Below, piece by piece: positions 1 through 12,821 of a DNA stretch of 64,000 nucleotides. Every line of letters begins with the position of its first letter. Positions within the stretch are counted from its first letter, which is position 1. This stretch comes from Ascarosepion bandense. Its lineage: Eukaryota > Mollusca > Cephalopoda > Sepiida > Sepiidae. The translations under genes were made by a program, and so were the position numbers. Location of the stretch: NCBI GenBank assembly GCA_037127315.1, contig JBBBDQ010001153.1, positions 4,149,501 through 4,213,500 on the forward strand, read 5' to 3'. The notes beneath the pieces are model-generated. The model saw only the letters and a list, made by a program, of their open reading frames with translations, was not told the origin of the DNA and did not search any database.

Positions 1-275
1 ATGAATTGTAGAATATCTAAAATTTATATATATATATATTCATATATATATAAACCAGATTATAGTTATACTCCTATGGAAAACCTTTCTCGAAAACTTT
101 CGACGGAAAGAAAAAAATGGTTTTAAAAAAAGAAAGTGGTTAGTACATGAACGTCAGTCAAAAGTGCTCGGATCGAGATCAGCACGAAGCCCAAAGAAAA
201 AACACCGATACGAGTAATCATCTAACAAAAAGCACTTAATACAGAGGTAGAGCAAAATAAATAGATAAATAGATA

Positions 276-436
276 ACACCTAATGAGCCAGACGAACCTA
301 CCTAGGTTTCACGTAAACGGATCGTCAGGGAAAGCTAGCCTGGATTGGGGTTAGGATCAGAGTTAGGTTTAGGCCAGCTTTCCCTGGCGATCTGTTTAGG
401 TGAAATCTAGGTAGATTCGTCTGGATCATTAGGTGT
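276..436. repeat. Fold-back repeat with about 65-bp inverted arms
   Basis: The left arm begins ACACCTAATGA and the right arm ends TCATTAGGTGT. The pairing continues inward through sequence around CCAGACGAA/TTCGTCTGG, CCTAGGTTTCAC/GTGAAATCTAGG and GGGAAAGCT/AGCTTTCCC, with scattered mismatches, leaving about 35 bases of spacer. It is bracketed on the left by AGATAAATAGAT and on the right by a long TATC array, so the outer flanks are also roughly complementary. This fits a small non-autonomous fold-back or MITE-like element, possibly inserted in a GATA/TATC tract. No coding capacity is seen. The family is not recognised. Confidence 0.75.
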
Positions 437-437
437 C

Positions 438-496
<59 letters not shown>

Positions 497-497
497 A
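437..497. repeat. (TATC)n microsatellite
   Basis: About 15 nearly perfect tetranucleotide units directly follow the right arm of the fold-back repeat. Confidence 0.95.
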
Positions 498-2974
498 TTA
501 CAGACACGTTTCTCTTTTGTACCCATCACCAGATGCTCCAATTGAGATAATCAAAGATATTTTGTATCATTTGGATAGTTTATGATTTTGTCCAAATTAG
601 AAATGCATTAGTAGTTTATTCAGAAACATTCTGTGTGATATAGCATATATGAGGTGTTCTTAATATTTCTCAGCCCTAACCACTACCTGAGAAAGCATTT
701 TATTTGAAGAGATGCTTGGTCGGGACAAAAGGTACTTTGTAGCAGGCTTTCATCGAATAAAAATGAGAACAGTAGTCCGTCTGAATAAATATAAAATGAT
801 AATTCCCCATGTTAGAAATCAAATAAATATTATAAAAAAAAGCTGCTCCAATCTACTGGATCACATCTGATATTTTGTTATAACATTTCAAAACATAAAT
901 CATTTCATCTTTTATTTGGTTGTTACGTGGATATAACCGTGTTGCAACCATTTTGTAAGAGAAACATGACACAGAAATCAACTAGGAAACAATTATTTCT
1001 ATCATTCATTGTGTCTATAATATCATAAAACAGGTAGAATGACAACTTCCCATCTAAGAAATGAAACAAAAATCATTTTTACCACTCTGTAATATATGTT
1101 ATCAGTAAAGGTTTCTCAAATAATTATTATTATATTTAATGGTAACGTACTGCACTGCTGCTTTCTTTCATTTCCTTTTGCCGATAGATTGCTTTCTCTT
1201 CAAGCGTTACCAAAACATTGTATTCTTGGCGTCGCCACTTGGCATTGTTTTTCAGTCTTCACGGACGTGGATATCAGCAAATCAACAGCAAATAACTTGA
1301 ATGTTTTTATTTTTTTACCATTCAATCTTAGTGGCATAATAATCAAACAAGTGTCTTCTGATTTTTCGTTTCCAGTCATTAATTGATGCATCAAGCAAAT
1401 TAGTAGCATCACAAATTCAATGAATAAAAGTAAATAATCTTAAGGCAATACAATTTAGAATTGATGAATTTGAAAGGAAATCACTGTGTCACTTTGGATC
1501 TTAAGAAAGCCTGAAATACAAGAAGACAAGTGAAGTGTTAATGTTTTTCATCTTTGTCCCTATTTGTTTTCTGATCAGAAACTATTTCTACTCGTATGTT
1601 TTCTGTTGCCTTTTAATATTTTGAATTATTTACATCTTATCTAAGAAAGAAATGAAATTTAATATGAAAGTAATAAAGCAATTTATTAGCAGAGACACTA
1701 ATTTGTCAAGCTTTCATATGGAATGATGTGTTTGTTCATAAAAGTCATTTTCTCGAATCATCCTCTGTTGTAATCACTCGGATTACATTTGTGAGAAAAC
1801 ATTTTTGCTTTCATCAACTGTAAACATTTTCACAATGAAACTCTGCTTTCCAGAAAACTACGAATATCGGAATCTTTTTCGCTAAATCAATCAATGTAAT
1901 ATATCAGTAACATTTTAATAAATATTTTCCAGAAATTGTATGTTATTGAACCGAACAATAGTAATATTAAAATTTTTGCAAAGAGCTAAACCTCTACATA
2001 ATAAAAAGACGCATCGTACACATCCTCTAGTATTAAATTTAACTAGATCTTTATTATACTTGCGACATCTAATTAAATAATTTTAGTAACTATCAGATCA
2101 TCCCATAAGTAATGTTCGAAATCTAATAGCGATTGATTAAAAAATATTCTCCTTAATTTAAAAATGCCTCAATAATAACAATGCTTGTTTGTACTAACTG
2201 ATAGTTATAAAAGAAATGGTTACGTTGGCATAGTACGATTGAAGTAAATCTTTAAAAAATATTGTGTTTTATGAATCAAAGATGCTTGTAATTCTTTGTG
2301 AGTTTAGAAAAAGTGATAATGCTTTTTATGAATAACTCGAAATATGCAATCTATGCGAATGATTCTTTAAGTAAAATAAATTGTCAAATATATTTAAAAT
2401 AGTTGGAAAAATAGAAGTGCAGCTTAACTGTTTTTTTAATATTTTTTTCTATTGAGCTTAATTGTGATATTCTTTGTCTCGAGTTCGAAAACATTTACTA
2501 TTGTGGTTGACTGAAAGGCTCCTTCAAATCTGAAATCAACCTATTCAGCGTCATATTCTGCAATAAAATTTGGTAAACTAACTCTAAATTCTTCATACAG
2601 ACATCCAATGAATTTACTAACGTTCACTTTCATTTAATCATGTAAGAACATTTCGTACCTGTAGCATTGTGTGTTAGACTCTTGAGAAATTGGTAATTTG
2701 TAAAATGATCAAGTGAATCGACTGAGTTCAATACAGTTTCCGTTTAATTCAATTTCAGTAAGGTCAGGTTGGCAACATAAATGTTGACGTCACTATGTTC
2801 TTTTCCCAAAAATTGATATAGATTATTTTTTGAATGAGAATTCATTCTTCAAAGTGATTCCATGTGTCTGTACTTATTAAGTGTTTGTTAATTTGATGAA
2901 ACTAATGTATGACAAATAGTCGTCAAAACTCTCCAGATAAAATTGGGCGGTTTTATTTAATCCTTCAGTTTTTC
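498..2974. other. AT-rich DNA with no supported gene
   Basis: Only short chance reading frames rich in Phe, Leu and Ile are present. No domain, tRNA fold, LINE motif or tandem repeat could be recognised on either strand. Confidence 0.6.
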
Positions 2975-3600
2975 ACCTGCAGGCAGACATTTTTCCAATA
3001 TTTATTTTTCCTATATTTTTTTTTACCTGCGTCAGAAGGTGGACGATCATGGGTCTCCACAACATCCTATTCATTGTAGCTCCCAGCAATGTTTTCTTTT
3101 CACTATTAATCCTAATCCTTGTTCTGCCATCTATTAAAAGATCGTTTGGTAGATTACTCCATGTTTCATTCAATTCTGTCTCCTAGATTTTCAATTGTCT
3201 ATTTATGATTTTAATATAATTGTTCTTTTTGTTTCAATTTCCCTTATAACGTATTTGCTAAAACAATTCCTAGATATTTCAATTTTTTAACTGTACCATT
3301 ATGACATTTACATTTCGTAGCGAACATCTTGAGCTGTCACTGGTTACTAATGCATTAAATCTTCTCATAAACGACGGTTAGTAATTTATTTCTTTTCCTT
3401 TACTACTTTGGTTAAGAGTACATGCAGTTTTCTTTCAATGTCTCCCATCAACACGGTGTCATCTGTGTATCGTATATTGATAATATTATATCCAGAAATG
3501 ATAAATCCTCGTAAAACCTATCGCGCTCTTACGATTGGCGCGCTGTAAACGTTAATCTGGGAAGAGAACGCATCCTTGCCTTATGCTTCCACAAATTTTT
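2975..3600 (-). pseudogene. RTE-like LINE reverse-transcriptase remnant
   Basis: Read on the minus strand, 3546-3592 encodes IRQGCVLFPD, matching the RQGCVLSP motif of LINE reverse transcriptases. Positions 3418-3478 encode NIRYTDDTVLMGDIERKL, the catalytic YxDD box with YADD changed to YTDD. A third piece around 2973-3100 encodes DGRTRIRINSEKKTLLGA, which resembles the stretch after the palm (DGKCDTEIRRRI.MAK.AF) in the better RTE copies of this window. The segments lie in different frames with stops between them, so this is an old relic. The endonuclease and the C-terminal part are absent. Assignment to the RTE-type family of 45030-48276 is by motif order; divergence is much greater than among the other copies. 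Confidence 0.6.
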
Positions 3601-6600
3601 TATATTTAAAAGAAATAATGCACTTTTGACAATATACGTTTTTATACATTCCATTTCTGTTTGATTCTAAAAAGAATATTCAACGCATTATTTTACGTAC
3701 CACTAAAATGGTTTGAACAATACCTACAAGTATATTAAGGTTTGACGTGAGCTGAGATCTTAGAATCACCTGTCATCTTAACTTTCAAACCATTAACAAC
3801 AATTGAGATTTTACAGAAATCATACAAAGTTTACCTAAACAAAAATTTCAAATGATTAAATGCAAGATTATAGCATTATTATATTTTACTAGTATTTTCT
3901 TTCATCTTAATTATTCATCTTAAAATGGGAGAAATCGTGAATAATATGAAGACTATATTTCATCTCATAAAAACTTACATAAAGATAATATTTTTATTTG
4001 TAACATTGCTAACATAAACAAATGATTTTAATAGATACTGGAGATGAATAAAAAGTTAATTTAGCAGTAATTTTTATTTAAGATCTTTTTTACCCACTCC
4101 CACAGACTGGATGAATCTCAACAGTGTTGAGATAAAAGAAAATACTAGTGGAAAAAAAAAACAAGAAGAAAACTTGACAATAATTAATATAGTAAAACTG
4201 GAGAGATAATAATTCTGTAGCAAAAAAAGGCAGGCTTTATATCTGTGTTTCCAAATCATAGCTTCAGGTCAAACTAAAAAATGTAAGTAAAATGAAAAGA
4301 AGCAAATGCATTTTTCTGAATGATCAATTAATATATTAATTCAAATAATATATTAAAGACAGATAAATCAACTTATTTTATTTCCACAATATTACTAAAT
4401 CGTGATTAGTTCTGTGGATAATTAAACTCTTAAAAATAATATTAAATCTGAGTAGTTAAAATAAGATATGCTTAAATATATGTATACACAAAAATAATCT
4501 AATTAATTACACTTTCATTTATATTAAGGGGATATAGATAAGAAAAATTGTCATTCTTAATCTATGTTGCTTGTTGCTTAGTTAAATCTTCTAGAAGTAT
4601 TAAACAAAAGCAATGAAATACAAAGCAACATACCCTTTAATATTTTAGAAGTACAGGACAGTTACAGAATTGCTTAAATATCTCAGTTTAATTTTCGAGG
4701 GCATCGGCAAACACCGAGGGTTGCTGAAAATATTTCGAACACAATAACTTCCTAAAATTTAACTGATAAAACTTCAGAATCTTCTTGGGAAGGGCTTGTC
4801 GGTCGAGTTGGGAACAAACTTTCTTTCACAATGTCTAAAATTATTTAAAACAATTGGTGTTAATGCAATCTAACTGCAAATACAGTATGATCTGTCACGT
4901 TAATAAAATAAAAAAGTTAACTTGTGTCAAATATCACCATACATGAACTTGTTGGTTCTATTAAAATAAAGTAAACACTCGTAATGCTATCTAAAATATA
5001 TATAAAAGGCAATCTTTTTGGTAAACCTAATGCGTATCTGAAGGGAAATAATTTTGTTTTTATTCCTTTTGTAAAATCGAACTTAAAGGATTTTAACTGA
5101 CGTGTTACTTGACAGGAAAGTCTAATTCTTGCAAACCTCTCTTTAATTTTCATTCAATTCACGAGCTCTTAAAAATTGATCATGTTCTCTCCGATTCAGG
5201 CTTCAATTTGACTCCTGATGTTTTTCCAAAGTGAACTCTTTACTTTCCGTTTTTTTTTTCTAGTATTTCCAGCTGAGGTAAGTTTCGAATTTCATATCTT
5301 CTCTCCGGTCATACATGTGGAATCTGCAGCAAAAGAAAATCGAAGGATTTCCGATCGGTTCTGTTAATTCACGTTTGCACTTGTCAACCTTTGCTGCCGA
5401 ACTGTGACTTGTCACGCTTTGATTGCAAGTCAATTTTCCTACTTGGATTGTTAATGTTTGTAAAGATTCTAAGTCTGTTAGGCAAAATGCTTATTTTAAG
5501 GATTATTCTAATTTTCAAGTGAGTTTCTACCATATATAAAAATCAGAATTGCTGAATTTTTAATTTACTTCTCATGAGCTATTTAAGATAGCCGAGATTA
5601 TTTTAAAAGTTAATCCGCAAAGTTGTAATTATCTCCTGGTAAGGGATATAGCTGAATATATCATCATAAGTCGCTAGAGGTAGACAAATGTCAGGATTTG
5701 GATTTCGGTATGGTGTCAGCATTTTTGCTTAACAAGTTACTGTAAAGAGTGAGAAAATATGAATTATTCCGGTCAGAATATTTATCATTTTCCATTTTCC
5801 CCCAGTTCTTGATTAATTTCAATATGTATCTATCACGTCTCTGTCTTTAACTAGCTAAATCTATGTTAGAATCCATATGTTTCCGCGACCTGCTGGTGGG
5901 ATATTTCAAATGATGCTATATTTAAATTTCAATATTTCATTTATTTTAATTTTTAACACTTTCAAATCATTTTTACACTTATTGATAAACTATTTTAAAC
6001 GTCATTCGAGACCCAAGTGGTTAATGTTTTATAGTTACAATACATAAAACTAAGGTTTCTCATTGCGTTTTTATTACTTATTTGTTTTACCTTGGTTTAT
6101 TTAGATAACAATTTATTCATACTATTTTGATGGGACAAATTAAATATGAATATTATAATACAATGATTATTTATATACACATATTGTTAATAATAGTTAT
6201 TTGGATTAGATCCAAAACCATACATGGTATTATGTAGTTATGAGTATTACAATCTTATTCAAAGATCATCTATACACATTTTTCTGCATATATTAACTTC
6301 AAATTTTGTTTAATTGCAGTTACCTTTCTCGCTTAAATTTCTTTTGTACGTCTATAATCAAGATAGAATCTTGCAGCTAAAATGAGTTCATTTAAACTGA
6401 TAAAGCCTTTACATATACAATTCAGAATTGTGAAGATATTTGTAAATGAATAGTAGATTTACAATGAAAAGAATATTAAGAAAATCTATGCTGTGATTCT
6501 TGGAAGCTGAGCAATCAGTAAAAAGTCTTAAACGGATTCTTTGGGTATTAAGAACCATTCTAAATGTGACAAATGGTAGTATTTTTTTCGTTAAATAGAA

Positions 6601-6980
6601 GCGATTTCTCACATGAACAGCATCAAATCCATATGTATAGATTTTTGCGGAATACATCCGAGCAGCTGTCGGTAGGGTGTTGCATATTTCAACCTTCATT
6701 TTGAAAGATCTATTTTACTCAGTGACAGCAGAAATCCCTGCCTAAAGAAATTCATGCGTATGTTTAAACAAGGAAGACGTTCAACTTCTAGCAACTCATC
6801 TCAGTTGCCAAAGAAATTTATCCTGAAATAGGACAAAAAGACAACTGTATTGACAGAGCTTTTTCAAATGATGAAAGGAAAATTTTCAATTATTCGATGA
6901 GAATTAAACCTCTAATTTGTAAAATCGTGAAATAAATGCAGAAGTGTGAGTAATAATAATACAAATCTGGTGAGGGATCC
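3601..6980. other. AT-rich DNA with no supported gene
   Basis: No ORF above about 100 codons and no recognisable repeat family. The minus-strand frames near 4917-5153 and 6409-6699 have no family resemblance that I can see and have the composition expected of chance frames. Confidence 0.55.
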
Positions 6981-7355
6981 TTGACAAAATCCAACGGAGA
7001 ATCTGAAATGTGATCAATCCCGACTTGGCAGCTCAGATACAGTCACTTTCTCACCGCACAATGTGGCTTCCCTGTGTCTCTTCTACAAATACTTTCACAG
7101 CTTCTGCTCCGATGAACTCAGCTCACTGGTGCCCCCTATATATGAATTTACTCATTTACTCGAGCAAAAAGATTAGCAACTAGGTCCCACCCTTTTAATG
7201 TGAAACCAATGAAATGTAAACGCAAATTCTACTCCAACAGCTTCTTTTCTCACATTTTTTGCCTGTGGAATTCCCTTCCGTTTATTTGCTTTCCCAACAG
7301 CTACAATCTCCAAGAAGTTAAATGTAAAGTTAATATTCATCTCCTATCTCTCTGA
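6981..7355 (+). pseudogene. 3' end of Jockey/CR1-like LINE ORF2
   Basis: Translated with frameshifts, this gives in order LDKIQRR, VINPDLAAQIQSLSHR, VASLCLFYKYFHSFCSDEL, SSLVPP, RLATRSHPFNVKP, FYSNSFF, LWNSLP, CFPNSYNLQEVKCKVN and a final HLLSL-stop at 7353-7355. This is the conserved C-terminal tail after the RT domain of Jockey/CR1-type LINEs (the SHRR..ASL..FY...H and LWNSLP motifs). The copy is 5'-truncated, as is normal for LINE insertions. It is closely related to the minus-strand copy at 53251-53590: both share RLATRSHPF.VKP.KCKR and FYSN.FF. Several frameshifts and stops show it is dead. Confidence 0.75.
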
Positions 7356-8874
7356 CTTGCATCCTCTCTCTCATGTTCTTTCTCCATCCACTTCACTCTC
7401 ATCATCATTCTCTTACCCTCTTCCTGACAACCCCTGTAATCTGTCATTCTTTCTCATAACTTTCCCCTGTAAAACCTTTTGCGCAACAGTGTCATTAAAA
7501 TGCCTTGCTTGGGGCAACACGATTATAAAAAAATGGTTTGATGATATAAATTAATTGGTTTAGAATATTTGCAATTTTCTTTTACAATTTTTGTTGAATC
7601 TTCTCTTGTAATTATGTCACTGTCTTCGGTTAACATAGAATATATAAGAGGCTTAGTATTTAGGAATTACAGTCGAGATATTTTGTCAATGTGATGTCAT
7701 ACATCGACAATGATACTATATTTAAATATCATATAAAAAGTATCATTTATTAAATGACACGTTAAAAAATATTTTACATTTGAGGAATAAAATATATAAG
7801 ACGTCATCTCAGATTCAAGTGGCTTCTATTTTATAGTTTGATCAGCACAGATGTTTTAGCATTCTGCTTTCTGAGATTTTTATGAGATTTCGTCATAGAT
7901 TCAAAGTAAATAGTCTAGAAAAGGTGCGTTAAAAATATATATTGCAAAATTGATTGCCTCACGTCGATAAACGTGTCATTTTGCACTAATTAACGATAAT
8001 TGTATGGCAGACAAATGAATAAACAGATACGCATACGCACGCGCTCACAGAGATACACATTCATTCACACTTACACATTGTTCAATTAAGTTTGAAGCGT
8101 TTTTTAATATGTAGCATTTGAACCCGGGATTTTGTTTCATACGTGATTGAAATTGGTGACATGAATGCATATTCTTAAAAGTGACATTTAATGCACCTTT
8201 CTATACCATTTGTATGGGGATTATGAACTTTAAATGTTTTGCGTTAAAAGTGAAAATTAAGCACAATGATATGTATTTTCATCAATTAGCACTCTTTTAT
8301 TTTCTAAAAGAAATATGTCATTGTAGAAATCATAAAACATGAGCCATTTAATAAGATTATGGCATAAGTGAGAGTACAAGGTTCGTAAGTAAATATTTTA
8401 AGACTGACAACATTTTGACAGGATTGCATTCATTGATGACGACAAACTGAAACTGGTTAAAAATACTCAAGCGACATGATCACAAAACATTACAGAGACG
8501 CTCCATATATCTCATATGAGCATCTAAGCATTTGAAAACATTAGGATAAGTGAATAGCTACTATGGTTTGATATCTCAAAATTGAACGGAAAATATTTCA
8601 TGAACTGCTTTTCGATTATGCGATATTTGTTCAAACGAAACAAAAGCGATCTACTTAAAAAACAAAAAAACGAACACAAGCGGTGATAAATGGATTGCTT
8701 ACAACAATGTGGAGCTAAATATGCCCCGGAAGAAAGAAAATGAACTACCGTCATTCAGTCCGAAACAGGTATGCGCACAAAAAATACGTGATGTTGTGCA
8801 TCTGGTGTGATTGGAAGGGTGTTTCGTATTTGTAGGAAGATACAGGATTTTGAAACTATGATTTAACTTCCACG
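7356..8874. other. No supported gene
   Basis: This interval follows the LINE tail and is AT-rich. A short GC/CA-rich patch (8025-8075) is seen, but no reading frame or repeat can be assigned. Confidence 0.5.
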
Positions 8875-8875
8875 C

Positions 8876-8911
<36 letters not shown>

Positions 8912-8919
8912 GAGAGACG
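8875..8919. repeat. (GA)n microsatellite
   Basis: GA dinucleotide tract with two interruptions (GGGA, GACGAA). The Ser/Leu-rich minus-strand frames over it are artefacts of the repeat. Confidence 0.9.
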
Positions 8920-10093
8920 AAAGAGGGAGAGGAGAGAGCGAGGATGATGGAAGGAGAAACAAATGAGAAAGAATGATGACAACTTATCTTTTTTTTTTTC
9001 TTTAGAATTTCTCGACTTGTGGCCGAAGGGAAGCATTTTGTTTGCGTCTCTTGGACTAAACAACCTTCCAAAGGGCGACACACATTCCGTGTTCCTATCG
9101 AAATATTACAAATAGGCTGACATTTAAGCCATACGTTTTATCACGGTAAAAGTTATCAAATTAACATAATTATTTAATCTAGTAAAATTAATTTTTTAAG
9201 AAGCGCACTTTGGAATAAACCCATTTTTGACAGAATACTTCTTTATTATTAGGTTAGAAATCGTGATCTTTAAACTAAAATACTATTTAGGTTTTCATAT
9301 ACTTTTGACGACAGTTTAAATTAACGAATCCTTTTTACCCATATGTATAAATTATAAACTATGAAAATACATCAGTTAAAACTAACGGCAGAATGAGATT
9401 AGTGTTTTTAGAGTGCAGTTAAAAGGTTTCTTTAGTGAAATCGTTCAAATATTAACGACATTACGGACCCTACAATAAGATCGGCATGAAATCTAAAGCC
9501 CTTTTTCTGCTAAAGCTGACACCAACCTTGAATTGCTCTTCTTTGACTGCTTACTTTGTCCTCCTGTTGACAAATGACAAATGCCAGGAAACCGAATCAC
9601 TGATATGGCTACCTGATCAGAGACTGATATGTATATATGTATATTTCCGCCCCAAATTTGAAATTTCTCTCTTTTAGGCGTTTTAATTGACTCGTCCCTC
9701 TCTATTTCCACAATTATTATTCTCTTCACTTTATATTCTTTCTGTATCCTTTTTCCTTTTCTTTTCTTTTTCTTGATTTCTCATTATATTTTCTTCTTTC
9801 CTCCTTCTTTCTTAATATCTTTTTATCTCGATCGGAGAAAAGGAAAGTGTAGTTATTATGTAGTCAATGTTTTTAATAAACTTTATTAATTTATTACTTT
9901 CATTGTTAACTAGCTAATGAGACATTGTTTTTTTCAATGTCAAAACAAAATATATATTTTTAGAGCAGTTTGTAGTTTTTCATATGTTTTAACTTAATAA
10001 TTGATAATAAATATTTAAAACTCTATTTTGATATTGATCACTGTTTTAAATTACTGTTTTGAACGTTGCTATTTTATTCTTCGTTCTTATTCA

Positions 10094-10098
<5 letters not shown>
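8920..10098. other. No supported gene
   Basis: A T/C-rich (polypyrimidine) patch lies at about 9690-9830. No coding or RNA feature is recognised. Confidence 0.5.

Positions 10099-10142
<44 letters not shown>
10099..10142. repeat. (TA)n microsatellite
   Basis: Uninterrupted AT dinucleotide run. Confidence 0.95.
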
Positions 10143-10144
<2 letters not shown>

Positions 10145-10412
10145 CAAAGTTAAAGGACTGCTAGATTAAAACTCACTGTTCAAGCATTTACTTTTATAAA
10201 GAGTACTCGAAACAAAGTAGAACTTAATATTGTAATTTTGTTATTGCAATGTTTTATAAAAGCATTATATCACTACACAAAAATTTTCATGTTACAGAAC
10301 GATAGGGTTCTTCCTCAGGTAATATGTTAAAATAAATGGTGAAAACGGTTTAGTTAGAATCAGTTTTACCATTTATATTAAAATATCAACTGAAGAAGAA
10401 CAATATTGTCTG

Positions 10413-10543
<131 letters not shown>

Positions 10544-10659
10544 AATAATAATAAATAAAAAAGAAAAAATATTTTAGCCGATACGATTCGTCCTCTTAGA
10601 AACGTTCAGGGCAAATGCAAGAATTTTATTTTGTAATAAAAATTTGGGAGCAACACCCA

Positions 10660-12705
10660 AAGGATAATATATGCTGGAGGTAAAAAAAAAACGAGAACGG
10701 GGTCGGCGTAATACTAAACAAACAAGTGAAGGAATGTGTTCTTGGATACTGTCAGCTTTCAGAGAGAGTCCTCTTGGTTAAACTGCGGGGAAGGCCATTC
10801 AATATATCTATTATAGTAGTTTATGCGCCGACAACCCAGAGTTCGGAGGACGAGATAGAAACTTTCTATTCAACACTAGACAATGCCAAGGCCCAATGCA
10901 AAAGCCAAGAAATTAGGATTATAATGGGTGACTTGAAAACCAAGACAGGTAAAGATAGAGAATGAGACACGAGCGGCAACTTTGGACTAGGGGAGAGCAA
11001 CGAACGAGGAGAAAAATGGGTCCAATGGTGCTCAGCCAATGACCAGGTAATCACTAACACCTGGTTCCAAGAACACCCACGACGTTTATGGACATGGAGA
11101 AGCCCTGGATGTGACATGAGGAACCAAATAGATTATATAACTATAAACAAGAGATTCAGGAACGCGGTGGTCTAATGCAAAACATACCCAGGTGCCGACT
11201 GCGGAAGTGATCACGTCCCAGTCATCTGCAAACTAAGGGTGAAACTCCGAAGACTGAAGAAGCCCAGCACATCACCAAGACTACAATACGACACGCTAGA
11301 GAATGACCTCACCTTGCAGAAAGAATACAATAACAGTGTGAGAAAGAAATATGAAAAACATATTGGAAAAGGGCACTCAAAATGGGAGTCACTAAAAGAA
11401 GCGATCGTGACCTCAGCGAATAACATAGCCCCAAAGGAAATTAGACGCAGAAGAAAAAACAAGTGGATGACCGAAGTGATCTTCCACATGATGCAAAGGA
11501 GATAATACCAAGACATGGAGCAGATTACAAGAAACCCCACAGGGAGATAAGGAATAAATGCAGACAAGCCAAAGAGGAATGGCTCCACAACAAATGCGAA
11601 GAAGTACAGAGACTGAGCAGGACCAACAAAGCAGAGATGCAGAGATGCATAAAGAGATAAGAGAACTAACAGGCCAAAAAACCTGCCCCTCAACAGTCGG
11701 TCAGTTAAGTGCCATACGTGATACACGCTTGGGCGATCACGTTTCGAAAGAGACATGACTGACTGGGCAGAAGATTACCCCGCAGTATATTGCCATTGCT
11801 TTTGCGGTAGATTGGTTCCCGACCAAGGCTATAGAACGCAATCTGTCCTGCTATTTAACCCATAACTGGAAGGAAAAGACAGATTAATACCTTTCCAAAG
11901 GATATTTGCGCGTAAGTGAATACAATGGATTCAACTGGAATTCGAACTCAGCTCCCCGGTTCCGAGCCGATATCCACTGTACCACATAAAATCCAAGGAT
12001 GGAATAATCATATTAGAGAAAGAGGAAATACTCCAGCGATGGGAAGAATATATAAAGAATCTTTTTTGTGACAAGCGAGAACAACCGAGAATACACAAGG
12101 AGGTGGATGGACCGGAAATAATAAAATCCGAAGTGGAAGCTGCAATGGCTAAACTGAACAGAAACAAAGCAGCTGGTCCAGACGGCATAGTGATAGAGCT
12201 GCTGACAGCCTTAGAAGAATATGGCATAGAAAAAACTACCGACATAATAAACGAAATTTATAGCAGCGGAATATTACCAGACGACCTATGCAAGTCGATA
12301 TTTATAGCAGTGCCGAAGAAACCAGGCGCAAACGAGTGTGAACTACACAGAACTATCAGCTTAATGAGCCACATTACCAAACTCATGGTCAGAATCCTGA
12401 TGAATAGAGCGAGAAGCAAAATCAGGCAAGAGATAGAGCAGGAACAGTGCGGGTTCGTCAAAGACACAGGAACAAGGAACGCCATATTCATAATTAGGAT
12501 GCTCTCCGAAAGGGCAATATAAATGAAGAAAGATTTGTACCTATGTTTCATTGACTATGCGAAGGTATTCGACAAGATACGACACAAAGAACTGATGGAG
12601 ATGCTCGGCAGCCTCGACATTTTCGGCACAGACATAAGAGTAATCAAGAATCTCTACTGGCAGCAAACGGCCTGCATACGGACAGGCAACGATCTCAGTA
12701 GATTT
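10660..12705 (+). pseudogene. RTE LINE copy 1 (endonuclease + RT), 5'- and 3'-truncated
   Basis: The reading frame resembles the RTE-type proteins often annotated in animals as craniofacial development protein 2-like or endonuclease-reverse transcriptase. The apurinic-type endonuclease part shows VVYAPTTQS, IMGDLKTK (expected GDLNAK), TWRSPG, IDYITIN and GSDHVPVIC. A linker follows, then the RT fingers (NRNKAAGPDGIVIELL, LPDDLCKSIFIAVPKKPGANECE, QEQCGFVKDTGTRNAIF) and FIDYAKVFDKI. The first part of the endonuclease is missing (truncated at about 10660). The RT ends abruptly after NDLSRF at 12705, where a SINE begins, so YADD is missing. Internal damage includes a stop after GKDRE, frame changes near 11500, and a second SINE inside (11696-11985). 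It matches the minus-strand copy at 16417-18106 very closely. Confidence 0.9.
11696..11985 (-). mobile_element. tRNA-headed SINE, near full length, inside LINE copy 1
   Basis: On the minus strand the element begins TGGTACAGTGGATATCGG, which resembles a tRNA A box region. It continues with GAGTTCGAATTCC, a good B box (GTTCGAATTCC), so an internal pol III promoter is plausible. A body of about 200 bases follows and ends near AAGTGCCATACGTGATACACG read on the plus strand. Related copies lie at 12706-12821, 21119-21345, 25905-26010 and 36566-36652. In the undamaged LINE copy (17560 region) the host sequence runs CTCAACAGGATGCATAAAATCC. Here CTCAACA and ATAAAATCC flank the SINE and the bases between are gone, so no clean target-site duplication is visible. 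Confidence 0.75.
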
Positions 12706-12821
12706 GCGCGTAAGTGAATGCAATGAATTCAACTGGAATTCTAACTTAGCTCTCCGATTTCTCGTTCCGAGCCGATATCCACTGCACCACAACGCACATC
12801 CGCAATCCGTTCATAGATACG
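12706..12821 (-). mobile_element. SINE head fragment at the broken end of LINE copy 1
   Basis: The minus strand carries the leader GGATGTGCGTTGTGG, the A-box-like TGGTGCAGTGGATATCGG, the B-box region (degenerate, GTTAGAATTCC) and CATTCACTTACGCGC, then stops against LINE sequence. Only the tRNA-related head is kept. The junction with the LINE falls at GATTT, which both sequences could share (the SINE reads GCGCAAAT on its strand, the LINE AGTAGATTTACAACG). Confidence 0.7.

Noticed and set aside
6409..6699. 96-codon minus-strand frame
   Set aside because: No domain, signal peptide or homologous motif recognised; this length is expected by chance in this window.
8856..9083. Ser/Leu-rich minus-strand frames
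   Set aside because: Produced by the GA microsatellite at 8875-8919.
11211..11756. 181-codon minus-strand open frame
   Set aside because: It is antisense to the RTE LINE coding sequence, which has the recognisable motifs on the plus strand. The same shadow appears on the opposite strand of copies 2 and 5.
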